Counted from the first letter of the stretch, positions 17,499 through 26,891 are shown. The stretch is 50,095 nucleotides of DNA from Sphingobium chlorophenolicum (GCF_000722875.1 NZ_JFHR01000038.1:1-50095); one strand, 5' to 3'. Made by a program: numbers and translations. Notes: generated from the sequence alone by a model not told the origin.

Positions 17499-19078
17499 TT
17501 CCCCCGCTCCCCTGTCAACGCGGGAAGCGCCTTGGCAGGCGGCACGAGTGGCGGCGGCGGCGGCGGCAGGGGCCTGCCCGCGCAATCCCTCGCCCCCAGT
17601 TTCAGCGCGGCAGGCGCGGCGTCGGCCCGCATCGCCCGCGCCCGGTCCAGCCGCCTCTGCCCCAGCCAGGTCCAGCGCCGGTCCAGTTCCGCCTCCAGCC
17701 CGGCATGAATCCGCAGCCTCACCGCCTGCACCCGCTCCCGGAATTCGGGCTGCAAGCCGGGCCGCCGCTCCAGCGACAGCAGGGGCAGCAGCGCCGAATC
17801 CCCCAATTCGTCCAGATAGCAGAGGTCCAGCGCGACGCCCCGCCCGCCTGCCTCCCGCGCATGGCGCACATTCCATTGCGCCGCCATCGCCCCCGTATCG
17901 ACGAAGCAGAGGACCGTCAGCACCAGCCCCGCCGCCGCCAGATTGACGTTGATCAGCCACGCCGCGCTCCGCTCGCGCAGCAGCCGCCAGCAGATCGCCG
18001 CCAGCCCGAATCCGACCAGCGCCATCCAGATCAGCGCCGCGATCCGCAACCGGGTGAGCGAATAGGCGTCGATATAATCCGCCGTCCGCAGCATGGAGGA
18101 AGCGACGAGGAAGACATTCTGGCCGATCCACAGCATCACCAGCCTGCGGATCGACCCCGTCCGGGCCGTTTCCGATCCGGGCCGCAGCGTCACCAGCACG
18201 AACAGCGCCGCCAGCAGGGCAGTCGCGATCAGCGGATAGGCGCCCCGATGGGCATAGTCCGCCATGGTCATGCCCTGCGGCATCGGCGCCCAGCCCCAGA
18301 GCCACGCGACATCCATCATATTCTGAAGCGCGAAGATCAGGTTGAAGACGATCAGCGACAGCGTGACCGAAGCCACCGACACGCCGGGCAGCGCCCAGTC
18401 GCCCCGCCCGCTGAAACCCGGCAGCAGCATTCGCGCCAGACGCGGCCGCAACAGGCCCCAGATCATCGCGAACAACAGCGCCCAGAAGGCCAGCCGCGCC
18501 ATCAGTTCAGGCGACAGGTCCGGCAGCAGCAGCGAGGAGAAAAACCGCTCGATCAGCGGATTGGCCGCCGAAAACAGCGTCAATATCACCACGCTCCCCG
18601 CCACCGGCAGGGCCAGCGTGCCCAGCGCCGCATGCAGGCTCCAGCGCCCGGCCCGCCCCGCCGCGCGCAGCTTCAACAGGCGCTTCAGGTCGATCAGCGG
18701 CCCGAACGGCGCCCGCAGGCCCAGCCAGACCAGCCGCTGAAACCAGCGCCACCCATCGTCGAAGCGCGCCGTCGCCGGTATCAGCGCGGCCACGCCCGCC
18801 GCCGTCCAGAACAGCAGCCACGCCAGCAGGCTGGCGTCGTAGAGCAGGGCGAGCGCGAACAGCGCCGCCGCCGCCATCCCCGCCCAGGCCCGCCGGTCGC
18901 GCCGCAACACGGGCCGCCCCGCCGCCAGCGCCAGCAGCACAATCAGCGCGAACAGCCCCAGATAGCCACCATGAAGATGCCGTTGGTAGAACAGCCAGTC
19001 TCCGGCCGCGACGACCGTCAGCGCGGGCGCCAGCTTCCACCGGAAGCGCGCCGCAAGGGGCAAGGCAGAGGAACGCAT
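17495..19078 (-). CDS. DUF4173 polytopic membrane protein
   Basis: 527 residues with about 11-13 hydrophobic helices in the first ~400 residues, then a soluble C-terminal part ending in a proline-rich stretch (LPPPPPPPLVPPAK). Blocks such as TLFSAANPLIERF, MTMADYAHRGAYPLIATALLAALFVL, GQNVFLVASSMLRTADYIDAYSLTRLRIAALIWM and AAQWNVRHA match my memory of DUF4173. The function is unknown. It is first in an operon whose next two genes are a response regulator (ATGA overlap) and its kinase, suggesting it acts in, or is controlled by, that signalling pathway. Confidence 0.85.
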   Translation of the reverse strand: MRSSALPLAARFRWKLAPALTVVAAGDWLFYQRHLHGGYLGLFALIVLLALAAGRPVLRRDRRAWAGMAAAALFALALLYDASLLAWLLFWTAAGVAALIPATARFDDGWRWFQRLVWLGLRAPFGPLIDLKRLLKLRAAGRAGRWSLHAALGTLALPVAGSVVILTLFSAANPLIERFFSSLLLPDLSPELMARLAFWALLFAMIWGLLRPRLARMLLPGFSGRGDWALPGVSVASVTLSLIVFNLIFALQNMMDVAWLWGWAPMPQGMTMADYAHRGAYPLIATALLAALFVLVTLRPGSETARTGSIRRLVMLWIGQNVFLVASSMLRTADYIDAYSLTRLRIAALIWMALVGFGLAAICWRLLRERSAAWLINVNLAAAGLVLTVLCFVDTGAMAAQWNVRHAREAGGRGVALDLCYLDELGDSALLPLLSLERRPGLQPEFRERVQAVRLRIHAGLEAELDRRWTWLGQRRLDRARAMRADAAPAALKLGARDCAGRPLPPPPPPLVPPAKALPALTGERGK

Positions 19079-19228
19079 GATCTATCTCCCTGAGATGTCA
19101 GGGCAGAATGCCTTTTCCCCAAGCAGATCGATGGGCCGCGCCGGTCGATAATCGGCGCAGATTCAGTGCAGAAAATATGCAGGCCGCGCAGACAAATTTG
19201 GTTCGGGAAATGTCCAATAACGGACATC

Positions 19229-19370
19229 AATTCCTCCCTACGCGCAGCGTGGGGAGGGGGACCGCTCGCGAAGCGAGTGGTGGAGGGGAAATGGCGTGAC
19301 CTGCGTATCTTCCCCTCCACCAGCCTTCGGCCGGTCCCCCTCCCCATCTAACGATGGGGAGGAATAGGAT
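19229..19370. repeat. Composite palindromic repeat, copy 4
   Basis: Full copy: end hairpin with GCGCAGCG loop, GGGGGACCG, inner stem GCTCGCGAAGCGAG, arms GGTGGAGGGGAA and TTCCCCTCCACC, CCGGTCCCCC, end hairpin CTCCCCATCTAACGATGGGGAG. Conserved outer flanks are visible on both sides: GTCCAATAACGGACATCAA to the left and AGGTCCGCTTTCCACCCAAAA to the right. It lies in the 350-bp gap between the acyl-CoA dehydrogenase stop and the DUF4173 start. Confidence 0.85.
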
Positions 19371-19428
19371 AGGTCCGCTTTCCACCCAAAATCCCCCCGT
19401 CCGGCGAGGCCATCGATCCGTTCGCGCC

Positions 19429-20571
19429 CTAAATATCGCGGGAGATGATTTCCTTCATGATCTCCGACGTGCCGCCATAGATGCGCTGCACGCGCGCGTC
19501 GCGCCACAGCCGCGCGATCGCATATTCGTTCATATATCCCGCGCCGCCATGAAGCTGGAGCGCCTTGTCGCACACCTCGAAATTCAGCTCGCTGTGGAAC
19601 AGCTTGGCGGCCGACGCCTCGGCTGCGGTCAGTTCGCCGCGCAGGTGGCGCGAAAGCGCCCAGTCCAGATGCGCCCAACCCACCTGCAACCGCGTCGCCA
19701 GTTCGGCCAGGGTGAAGCGCGTATTCTGGAAATCGAACACCGTCCGGCCGAATGCCTTGCGGTCCTTGGTATAGGCGACCGCCTCGTCGAATGCCCGCTG
19801 CGCGCCCGCCTGCGCGGAAATGGCGATGCTCAGCCGCTCCTGCGGCAACTGGGTCATCAGATAGGTGAAGCCCTTGCCTTCCTGTCCCAGCAGGTTGGAC
19901 ACGGGAACGCGCACGTCGCTGAAGAAGAGTTCGGACGTGTCGGCTGCCCGCTGCCCGATCTTGTCCAGATTGCGCCCGCGCTTGAAACCCTCCCGCGTGG
20001 CCTCCACCAGGATCAGCGAGACGCCCTTAGCCCCGGCATCCGCGTCGGTCTTGGCGACGACGATGATCAGGTCGGCATTCTGCCCGCTGCTGATGAAGGT
20101 CTTGGACCCGTTGATGACATATTCGTCGCCGTCCCGGCGCGCCGTGGCCTTCACGCCCTGCAGGTCGGACCCGGCGCCCGGCTCCGTCATGGCGATCGCC
20201 GTGATGACCTCGCCCGATATCATCTTGGGAAGCCAGAACTGCTTCTGCTCCTCCGAACCATAGTGCAATATATATTCGGCGGTGATGTCCGACTGCAGCC
20301 CCAGGCCCAAGGTGGCGCCCAGATAGGCCAGTTCCTCGTCGATCACGGCATTATAGCCGTAATCCAGGCCCAGGCCGCCATATTGCTCCGGCAATGTCGG
20401 GCACAACAGTCCCGCCGCCCCGCATGCGCGCCACAGGTCACGGTCGACGATGCCTTCCTCTTCCCAGCGGTCGAGATGGGGGACGACTTCGCGTTCGGCG
20501 AATTTCCGCACCTGATCGCGAAACAGGTCATGATCCTGGTTGTAGGCGGTACGTTTGGACAGGTTCAGCAC
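19429..20571 (-). CDS. Acyl-CoA dehydrogenase, long-chain/branched-chain (LCAD) type
   Basis: A 380-residue FAD enzyme that introduces the alpha-beta double bond into acyl-CoA. Family signatures: AMTEPGAGSDLQGVKATA, NGSKTFISSG, LPQERLSIAI, TKDRKAFG, QLHGGAGYMNEY and the C-terminal YGGTSEIMKEI. The usual catalytic Glu of the YEGT motif is Gly366 here. In LCAD and isovaleryl-CoA dehydrogenases this position is also non-acidic and the base sits on another helix; Asp/Glu in RAFDEAVAYTK is a candidate. This points to long or branched substrates. It lies downstream of tetR on the same strand, with its own AT-rich operator-like site 55 bp upstream. Confidence 0.92.
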   Translation of the reverse strand: MLNLSKRTAYNQDHDLFRDQVRKFAEREVVPHLDRWEEEGIVDRDLWRACGAAGLLCPTLPEQYGGLGLDYGYNAVIDEELAYLGATLGLGLQSDITAEYILHYGSEEQKQFWLPKMISGEVITAIAMTEPGAGSDLQGVKATARRDGDEYVINGSKTFISSGQNADLIIVVAKTDADAGAKGVSLILVEATREGFKRGRNLDKIGQRAADTSELFFSDVRVPVSNLLGQEGKGFTYLMTQLPQERLSIAISAQAGAQRAFDEAVAYTKDRKAFGRTVFDFQNTRFTLAELATRLQVGWAHLDWALSRHLRGELTAAEASAAKLFHSELNFEVCDKALQLHGGAGYMNEYAIARLWRDARVQRIYGGTSEIMKEIISRDI

Positions 20572-20625
20572 AATATTCTCCAGCTCCGCTTCGCGTCAGA
20601 CGCGCCGTTTCACCGGTTCATGCCG

Positions 20626-20648
20626 TTAATTAGTCAAATAATCAATCA
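20626..20648. promoter_or_regulatory. AT-rich operator-like site A upstream of acyl-CoA dehydrogenase
   Basis: TTAATTAGTCAAATAATCAATCA stands out in GC-rich DNA and contains TAATCAATC (20639-20647), the reverse complement of the GATTGATTA found at sites B and E. Probably a binding site of the neighbouring TetR protein, or part of an AT-rich promoter. Confidence 0.5.
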
Positions 20649-20666
20649 CCAATCGGCCAGAGGCTG

Positions 20667-21332
20667 TCAGCCAGGCCGCACCAGCAGCCCCTCCGTGATC
20701 ACCCGGTACAGATGCTCCACGAACCTCTGCCTTAGCTGATCGGTGATCTCATGGACGCCGAACACATGCAGCAGTTGATGCTTGCTGTAGAAAAGATGGT
20801 CGCAGGAACCGACCAGTTGAAAATAGAATAGCATCGGGTTCACGGGACGAAAAACCCCGGCCTCGACGCCCTGCTCCAAAATCCGGCGCTGCGCTTCGGC
20901 GACCGGCTTGCTGAATTCTTCCGCTATCAACTGACCATATTTTTCCGAATCCTCCGCCAGCAACTGGTGCATCAGGCGATTGATATAGGGAAATTGATAA
21001 TAGCTCTTCACCATTCCGCTGATATGAATGCGCAGCTTCTGTTCCGGCGGGATGTTCATATCCGGCAACGACTTCAGTTGCGCGATGCCGGTCCCCATGA
21101 CCTTGCGCAGCAGCGCGACCATCAAACCGGCCTTGTTGCCGAAATAATATTTGACCAGCGCTGAATTGAGCCCGCTCTTCGCGGCAATATCGCTCAAGGA
21201 CACGTCGGTCGACCGGCGTTCCGTCATCAATTCGCCCGCCGCGATCAGCAATTGATCGCGCGTCCCGACATCAGAACCCGCCGATTGCGCCTGCCGATCT
21301 TTCAACGAATTTCCCCGCATGTTCGCTGCCAA
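20667..21332 (-). CDS. TetR/AcrR family transcriptional regulator
   Basis: 221 residues. The N-terminal TetR HTH is clear: TRDQLLIAAGELM, VSLSDIAAKSGLNSALVKYYFGNKAGLM. A larger C-terminal ligand and dimer domain follows. It sits among catabolic genes, so it probably represses them until an acyl-CoA or substrate binds; that is inference. The frame begins with TTG at 21332, which has GGAG five bases upstream; an ATG at 21320 is the alternative. It is divergent from the P450 gene, and operator-like site B lies in the shared 224-bp gap. Confidence 0.9.
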   Translation of the reverse strand: MAANMRGNSLKDRQAQSAGSDVGTRDQLLIAAGELMTERRSTDVSLSDIAAKSGLNSALVKYYFGNKAGLMVALLRKVMGTGIAQLKSLPDMNIPPEQKLRIHISGMVKSYYQFPYINRLMHQLLAEDSEKYGQLIAEEFSKPVAEAQRRILEQGVEAGVFRPVNPMLFYFQLVGSCDHLFYSKHQLLHVFGVHEITDQLRQRFVEHLYRVITEGLLVRPG

Positions 21333-21441
21333 GCCAACTCCATAGCCGCCCCGCCTTGCTTAGCCAATCCCATCGTCGGAATTCAGCCGGCGGCTTTTCC
21401 GCACCGAACAGCGTCGGCCGCAAAGGGCGCGAATGATTTTC

Positions 21442-21463
21442 ATTGATTGATTGATTACTAACG
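21442..21463. promoter_or_regulatory. AT-rich operator-like site B between tetR and P450
   Basis: Three GATT-step direct repeats (ATTGATTGATTGATTAC) followed by TAACGG. Includes GATTGATTA at 21449-21457, shared with sites A and E. It lies in the divergent promoter region, 94 bp from the P450 start and ~110 bp from tetR, suited to joint control. Confidence 0.5.
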
Positions 21464-21556
21464 GCGCGATTGCTAGAAACAGGCGCGGACCGCGACGTCC
21501 GAAAGCCGCCCGAACGAAGCGGCAGCGGGTTTTCCCGCTCCAAGGGAAGGATTGGA

Positions 21557-22858
21557 ATGACGATTTCACATGCCCCCGCCAGCGCCGCGCAAGCGCCGTC
21601 CGACATCGCCGCGCTGATCACCGATTCCCGCAGCTTCGCCCATCCGGAAAAGGTGCATGGCGCCTTCGCCTGGCTGCGCGCCAACCAGCCCGTCTCCAGG
21701 GCGGTCACGCCCAATTTCGACCCCTTCTGGGTGGTGACCAAGCATCAGGACATACTCGACATCGAACGCCAGTCCGACATCTTCCACAATGGCGACCGTT
21801 CGACCGTCCTGATCCCGCAGGATCTGCTGCGCGGCATAGAACAGACGATGCATTCGCCCCACCTCACCCGGTCGATCGTCAACATGGACGACCGCGAACA
21901 TCGCCTCTACCGCTCCCTGACCCAAAGCTGGTTCATGCCCGGCAATGTCAAGAAATTGTCCGACCGTATCCGCTCCATCGCCCGGTCGCATATCGACCGC
22001 ATGATCGCGCGCGGCGGCACATGCGATTTCGTGTCGGACGTGGCGCTCCATTTCCCCCTGCATGTGGTCATGGAGATATTGGGCGTGCCCGAAGAGGATG
22101 AGGGCCGCATGCTGGTGCTTACCCAGCAATTGTTCGGCGCCCGCGATCCGGACCTCGGCCGGAAGCCGGACGCGACGACCGATTCCGTCTCCGACCTCAG
22201 CATGCTGGAGGCGGTGCTGGGCGATTTTCACAGCTATTTCGCGAAGCTGACCGCGGACCGGCGGGAAAATCCCCGCGACGACGTCGCCACCGTGATCGCC
22301 AACGCCCTGATCGACGGGAAGCCCATCGCCGAGCATGAAGCCAATGGCTATTATGTGCTGATCGCGACTGCGGGCCACGACACCACCTCCGCCTCCACCG
22401 CGGGCGCAATCTGGGCGCTGGCGGAGCGTCCCGACCTGCTGCGGCAGGTCCAGGCCGACCCCTCGCTCATCACCGGACTGGTCGAGGAAGCGATCCGCTG
22501 GACCACCCCCGTCAAGCATTTCATGCGCACGGCGACGCAGGATTATGAATTGCGGGGCCAGCAGATCAAGGCGGGCGACTGGCTGTTGCTCTCCTTTCTG
22601 TCGGCCAATCGCGATGAAGAGGTGTTCGACGATCCCCACGACTTCCGCGTGGACCGCCCGCTCAACCGGCAGGTCGCCTTCGGCTATGGCGCGCACGCGT
22701 GTCTGGGCCAGCATCTCGCCAAGCTGGAGATGCGCATCCTGCTCGAAGAATTGCTGCCGCGCATCCGGTCGATCGAACTGAACGGCACGCCCGAATGGAC
22801 CCAGTCCATATTTGTCAGCGGCCCAAAACATCTGCCGATCCGGTTCGAAGCCGCCTGA
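21557..22858 (+). CDS. Cytochrome P450, CYP108-like
   Basis: A 433-residue soluble bacterial P450. I-helix ATAGHDTTSAS carries the oxygen-activating Asp-Thr, EEAIRW is the ExxR motif, and FGYGAHACLG holds the haem-thiolate Cys382. Segments such as FPLHVVMEILGVPEEDE, HLAKLEMRILLEELLPR and GPKHLPIRF closely resemble CYP108 enzymes (P450terp, CYP108D1 of Novosphingobium) as I recall them; this needs alignment. No ferredoxin or ferredoxin reductase is encoded nearby, so redox partners must come from elsewhere. It probably starts substrate attack by hydroxylation. The ATG at 21557 with GGAAGGA upstream is preferred over the longer open frame. Confidence 0.92.
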   Translation: MTISHAPASAAQAPSDIAALITDSRSFAHPEKVHGAFAWLRANQPVSRAVTPNFDPFWVVTKHQDILDIERQSDIFHNGDRSTVLIPQDLLRGIEQTMHSPHLTRSIVNMDDREHRLYRSLTQSWFMPGNVKKLSDRIRSIARSHIDRMIARGGTCDFVSDVALHFPLHVVMEILGVPEEDEGRMLVLTQQLFGARDPDLGRKPDATTDSVSDLSMLEAVLGDFHSYFAKLTADRRENPRDDVATVIANALIDGKPIAEHEANGYYVLIATAGHDTTSASTAGAIWALAERPDLLRQVQADPSLITGLVEEAIRWTTPVKHFMRTATQDYELRGQQIKAGDWLLLSFLSANRDEEVFDDPHDFRVDRPLNRQVAFGYGAHACLGQHLAKLEMRILLEELLPRIRSIELNGTPEWTQSIFVSGPKHLPIRFEAA

Positions 22859-22884
22859 ATCGCCAGACGGTTGCATGGAGTTGG

Positions 22885-22896
22885 TCAATTAATTAA
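22885..22896. promoter_or_regulatory. AT-rich operator-like site C upstream of the FadB/FadJ-like gene
   Basis: TCAATTAATTAA, 38 bp before the start codon at 22934 and 27 bp after the P450 stop. It shares TCAATTAA (reverse strand) with site D. An internal promoter or operator is plausible. Confidence 0.4.
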
Positions 22897-22933
22897 GGGG
22901 CGCGGGTCAGGACATGGTGCAAGGAAACACAGA

Positions 22934-24991
22934 ATGAGTGAAGCGGGTTCTTATGTCATCGAAGAAGGCGGCATCGGCGTAATCACGGTCGACAATCCGC
23001 CGGTGAACGCCCTGGGCATCAAGACCCGCCTGGCCATTGCGGAAGGTTTCGAAAGGTTCGGCGGCGACGACGCGGTGAAGGCGATCGTCCTGATATGCGG
23101 CGGCCGCACCTTCTTCGCCGGGGCCGACATTTCCGAATTCGGCCGTCCGCCCCAGTCGCCCGTCCTGCACGAAGTGATGCGCATCATAGAGGATAGCAGC
23201 AAGCCGGTGGTGGCGGCCATTCACGGCACCGCACTGGGCGGCGGCTATGAATTGTCGCTGGTCTGCCATTATCGCATCGCCGTGCCCTCGGCCATGGTCG
23301 GCCTGCCCGAAGTCAATCTGGGCCTGCTCCCCGGCGCGGGCGGGACGCAGCGCCTGCCGCGCATCGTCGGCGTGGAGGCCGCGCTGGACATCATCACCGG
23401 CGGCAAGCCGATCAAGGCCAAGCAGGCCCTGCACCTCGGCATGATCGACGCGCTGGCGGAAGAGGGCAAGCTGCGGGAGGACGCCATCGCCTTCGCCCGC
23501 CGTATCCTGGCGGAGGGCAAGCCGCTGCTGCGCGTGCGCGACCGCAATGAAAAGCTGGAAGGCGCGAAGGGCAATCCCGGCCTGTTCGACGATTATCTGA
23601 AGAAGAATGCGCGCGCGTTCCGCGGGTTCAAGGCGCCGACGAACATCGTGCGCGCCATCCAGGCCGCTGTCGACACCGCGCCCGATTTCGAAGCGGGCAG
23701 CAAGCGCGAGACCGAATTGTTCCGCGAACTGGAACCCAGCACCGAATCCCAGGCGCAGCGCTATTATTTCTTCGCCGAACGCGAAACCGCCAAGATTCCC
23801 GACATCGGCAAGGATGTGCCGACCCTGCCGATCCAGACGGTCGGCGTGATCGGCGCGGGCACGATGGGCGGCGGCATCGCCATGAATTTCCTGAACATCG
23901 GCGTGCCGGTGACGCTGGTGGAAATGAGCCAGGAGGCGCTGGACCGGGGCATCGCCGTCATCCGCCGCAACTATGAAGGCGCCGCGAAGAAGGGCCGCCT
24001 CACCCAGGATCAGGTGGAACAGCGCATGGCGCTGATCGCCCCCGCCATCGGGCTGGAGGCGCTGTCGCAGGCCGATCTGGTCATCGAAGCCGTGTTCGAG
24101 GAGATGGGCGTCAAGAAGGACGTCTTCGCGAAGCTGGACGGCATCTGCAAGCAGGGCGCGATCCTGGCGTCCAACACCTCCTTCCTCGACGTGGACGAAA
24201 TCGCCGCCGCCACCGGCCGCCCGGAATGGGTGGTCGGCCTGCACTTCTTCTCGCCCGCCAATGTGATGCGCCTGCTGGAAGTGGTGCGCGGCGCCAAGAC
24301 GTCGAAGGAAGTCGTCGCCACCGCCATGGCTCTGGGCAAGAAGATCGGCAAGGTTCCGGTGCTCAGCCGCGTCTGCTTCGGCTTCATCGCCAACCGCATC
24401 ATGGCCAAGCGCTCGGCGGAGGCCAGCGCCATCATCCTGGAAGGCCCCAGCCCGCAGCAGGTCGACAAGGCGCTCTACGACTATGGCTTCGCCATGGGCC
24501 CGTTCCAGATGAACGATCTGGTCGGACTGGACGTGATCGGGCGCGGCAGCACGGAACGCTCCGTCGCGGGCGATCTGGTGAAGCTGGACCGGCTCGGCCA
24601 GAAGAAGAATGGCGGCTATTACGACTATGACGAGAACCGCAAGGCCACCCCGTCGCCCGTCGCGGCCCAGGTGATCGCCGACTTCGCCCAATTCAAGGGC
24701 GTGCAGAATAAGGGACCGCAGAGCGACGCCGACATCGTGGCGCGGCTGCTCTACCCGGTCGTGAACGAAGGCGCCAAATTGCTGGAGGAAGGCATCGCCC
24801 TTCGCGCTTCCGACATCGATGTGGCGGCGATCCTGGGCTATAACTGGCCCGTCTACACCGGCGGCCCGATGTTCTGGGGCGACACGATCGGCCTGCCGAA
24901 GATCGTGGAGGGATTGAAGGCCCTGGGCATCGAACCCTCCAAACTGCTGCTGGAAAAGGCCGCCGCCGGGAGCACCTTCACGAGAAGCTGA
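22934..24991 (+). CDS. Bifunctional enoyl-CoA hydratase / 3-hydroxyacyl-CoA dehydrogenase
   Basis: A 685-residue FadB/FadJ-like fusion for two successive beta-oxidation steps. The N-terminal crotonase domain (1-190) has GADISEFG and both catalytic Glu positions intact, in GGGYELSLV and [19 protein letters not shown]. The NAD-binding 3-hydroxyacyl-CoA dehydrogenase domain starts at about residue 304 ([12 protein letters not shown]) and has the catalytic His in [11 protein letters not shown] (about 437). Tandem C-terminal 3HCDH domains follow, with GFIANRIM and [12 protein letters not shown]. The start at 22934 has AAGGA eight bases upstream. Co-directional with P450, 75 bp downstream. Confidence 0.95.
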   Translation: MSEAGSYVIEEGGIGVITVDNPPVNALGIKTRLAIAEGFERFGGDDAVKAIVLICGGRTFFAGADISEFGRPPQSPVLHEVMRIIEDSSKPVVAAIHGTALGGGYELSLVCHYRIAVPSAMVGLPEVNLGLLPGAGGTQRLPRIVGVEAALDIITGGKPIKAKQALHLGMIDALAEEGKLREDAIAFARRILAEGKPLLRVRDRNEKLEGAKGNPGLFDDYLKKNARAFRGFKAPTNIVRAIQAAVDTAPDFEAGSKRETELFRELEPSTESQAQRYYFFAERETAKIPDIGKDVPTLPIQTVGVIGAGTMGGGIAMNFLNIGVPVTLVEMSQEALDRGIAVIRRNYEGAAKKGRLTQDQVEQRMALIAPAIGLEALSQADLVIEAVFEEMGVKKDVFAKLDGICKQGAILASNTSFLDVDEIAAATGRPEWVVGLHFFSPANVMRLLEVVRGAKTSKEVVATAMALGKKIGKVPVLSRVCFGFIANRIMAKRSAEASAIILEGPSPQQVDKALYDYGFAMGPFQMNDLVGLDVIGRGSTERSVAGDLVKLDRLGQKKNGGYYDYDENRKATPSPVAAQVIADFAQFKGVQNKGPQSDADIVARLLYPVVNEGAKLLEEGIALRASDIDVAAILGYNWPVYTGGPMFWGDTIGLPKIVEGLKALGIEPSKLLLEKAAAGSTFTRS

Positions 24992-24998
24992 TACAAAA

Positions 24999-25134
24999 AT
25001 TCCTCCCCATGCTTGCATGGGGAGGGGGACCGCTCGCGAAGCGAGGGGTGGAGGGGAATTGCGGAGGTCGCGCCCCATTCCCCTCCGTCGACGCTACGCG
25101 CCGCCCCCTCCCCATCTCCCGATGGGGAGGAAAA
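24999..25134. repeat. Composite palindromic repeat, copy 5
   Basis: End hairpin CTCCCCATGCTTGCATGGGGAG, GGGGGACCG, inner stem CGCTCGCGAAGCGAG, left arm GGTGGAGGGGAA. The right arm is degraded (TTCCCCTCCGTCGACGC...), and the final hairpin CTCCCCATCTCCCGATGGGGAG is intact with GGACAGGTCCGCT outside. It lies between convergent genes ending at 24991 and 25160. Confidence 0.82.
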
Positions 25135-25159
25135 GGACAGGTCCGCTCTCTACCTAGCG

Positions 25160-25966
25160 CTAAGCGCGCCCCGGCACCGTCAAGGCATCGGCGGAAGCAT
25201 CCCCCAGCACCGACCCCCCATCGCAATCGATGATCGCGCCGGTAATATATTTCGCATTGTCGCTGCACAGGAACAGCGCCAGATCGGCAATATCCCGCTT
25301 CGTGCCATAATCGCGCAGCGCGATGCGTCCCTTCAGCGCCGCCGTCGCCTCGTCGGACGGGGCCAGCCTCGCCATCCCCTCCGTATCGCCGATCGGCCCC
25401 GGCGCGATCGCATTGACGCGGATGCCCGCCGGACCCCATTCCATGGCCAACGTCTGCGTCAGATTGTTGATCCCCGCCTTGGCCGCCCCGGCATGGGCCT
25501 GGAACATCATCGGGCGCACCGCCTGCCCCGCCGTGATCGAGATGATGGACGCGCCGGGCTTGCGGATATGGTCGTAACAGGCGCGCAGCACGTTGAACGT
25601 GCCCAGCAGGTCGATGTCGATCACCGTCTTGAACGCATTGGCCGACATGCCGACCACCGGGGACAGGAAATTGCCCGCCGCCCCCGATATGACGATGTCG
25701 ATCTCGCCATACGCGTCCTTCACGCTGGCGAGCGCCGCATCCACCGCCGCATAGTCGCGCACGTCCGCCTCGATCCCCATCGCCACGCCCCCGGCGTCGA
25801 CGATGGTGGCGGCCGCCGCCGATATCCGCTCCTGCTTGCGGCTGATCAGCCCCACCCTGGCGCCGAACTCCGCGAAACGCTGCGCGATGCCCAGGTTGAT
25901 CCCGCTCGACCCGCCAGCCACGAACACCGTCTTGCCGGCGAAAATTCGTTCCTTGAAGATATCCAT
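25160..25966 (-). CDS. SDR oxidoreductase, 2,4-dienoyl-CoA reductase (DECR2-like)
   Basis: A 268-residue Rossmann-fold enzyme with the NADP-binding motif AGGSSGINLG. Two blocks closely resemble peroxisomal 2,4-dienoyl-CoA reductase as I remember it: AAGNFLSPVVGMSANAFKTV followed by IDIDLLGTFNV, and FQAHAGAAKAGINNL before EWGPAGIRVNAIAPGPI. The SDR catalytic Tyr is missing: the YxxxK position reads Ala159-x3-Lys163. That is also true of DECR2, which uses Lys with an Asp in the IDID segment (117/119 here). The reaction would be NADPH-dependent reduction of 2,4-dienoyl-CoA to 3-enoyl-CoA. Starts 10 bp after the upstream crotonase gene, clearly one operon. Confidence 0.82.
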   Translation of the reverse strand: MDIFKERIFAGKTVFVAGGSSGINLGIAQRFAEFGARVGLISRKQERISAAAATIVDAGGVAMGIEADVRDYAAVDAALASVKDAYGEIDIVISGAAGNFLSPVVGMSANAFKTVIDIDLLGTFNVLRACYDHIRKPGASIISITAGQAVRPMMFQAHAGAAKAGINNLTQTLAMEWGPAGIRVNAIAPGPIGDTEGMARLAPSDEATAALKGRIALRDYGTKRDIADLALFLCSDNAKYITGAIIDCDGGSVLGDASADALTVPGRA

Positions 25967-25976
25967 CGCAACGCCC

Positions 25977-26864
25977 TCAATGATAATCCGGCTCTTCCCA
26001 CCAGGGGAAGTAATCCGGCATGTCCGCCGAAACCCTGTCCGGAAAGTCGGGGGGCCGCTTTTCCAGGAAAGCCGTCACGCCTTCCGCCACATCCCGGCTG
26101 CGGCCCCGCGACAATATGCCCCGGCTGTCGATCCGGTGCGCCTGCATGGGGTCGGTCATGCCCGCGCCGCGCCACATCATCTGGCGGATCAGCGCGACGG
26201 AGACAGGCGACGTATTCTCTGCGATTTCCCTGGCCAGCGCATAGGCGGCGGGCAGCAATTCGTCCGCGGGCAGCACCGTCTTCACCAGTCCGCCGTCCTT
26301 CGCCTCCGCCGCCGAAAAGACCCGGCCGCTGAAGCACCATTCCAGCGCCTGCGCCATGCCCACCAGACGCGGCAGGAAAAAGGAGGATGCCCCCTCCGGC
26401 ACGATGCCCCGGCGGGCGAAGACGAAGCCGATCCGCGCATTCTCGCTCGCCAGGCGGATGTCCATGGGCAGCGTCATCGTCGCCCCGATCCCCACCGCAG
26501 GCCCGTTGATGGCGGCGATGACGGGTTTCAGGCAGCGGTGGATGCGCAACGTCAACAGCCCGCCGCTGTCCCGCGCGCTCTGCTTCGAATAGTCCAGGCT
26601 GCCGTCGGCGCGCACCGGCGAATCCTCCGCCTTCGCCAGGTCGAAGGTGGACGTGCCCCCCTCCAGGTCCGCCCCCGCGCAAAAGGCGCGCCCCGCGCCG
26701 GTGACGACGACCGCCCGGACATCGTCGTCCGCGTCGATCCGGTCGAACGCGTCGATCATCTCTTCCATCATCTTCCGGGTATAGGCGTTCAGCCGGTCGG
26801 GCCGGTTCAGCGTCAGCGTGGCGACCCGGTCCGCCACGGCATAGTCGATCGTCTCGTAACTCAT
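25977..26864 (-). CDS. Crotonase-fold enoyl-CoA hydratase/isomerase, ECI2-like active site
   Basis: A 295-residue crotonase with LNRPDRLNAY, FCAGADL and AAINGPAVGIGATMTLPMD. Both hydratase Glu positions are altered (GIGAT129 instead of GGGCE; no Glu in GFVFARRG), so it is unlikely to be a standard hydratase. The segment VPEGASSFFLPRLVG places Glu157 where ECI2-type delta3,delta2-enoyl-CoA isomerases keep their single catalytic Glu (PEGCSS). Coupled to the DECR-like gene 10 bp downstream, it could convert the 3-enoyl-CoA product to 2-enoyl-CoA. The family call rests on remembered motifs. The C-terminal tail (FPWWEEPDYH) is aromatic and acidic. Confidence 0.82.
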   Translation of the reverse strand: MSYETIDYAVADRVATLTLNRPDRLNAYTRKMMEEMIDAFDRIDADDDVRAVVVTGAGRAFCAGADLEGGTSTFDLAKAEDSPVRADGSLDYSKQSARDSGGLLTLRIHRCLKPVIAAINGPAVGIGATMTLPMDIRLASENARIGFVFARRGIVPEGASSFFLPRLVGMAQALEWCFSGRVFSAAEAKDGGLVKTVLPADELLPAAYALAREIAENTSPVSVALIRQMMWRGAGMTDPMQAHRIDSRGILSRGRSRDVAEGVTAFLEKRPPDFPDRVSADMPDYFPWWEEPDYH

Positions 26865-26891
26865 CCCGTCTTCCCCTTTAACGTGGCGCGC

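Noticed and set aside
22907..25078. Open frame of 723 codons opposite the FadB/FadJ-like gene
   Set aside because: Composition is His/Arg/Gln/Asp-rich noise and it runs through a repeat element; the plus-strand gene has complete catalytic motifs.
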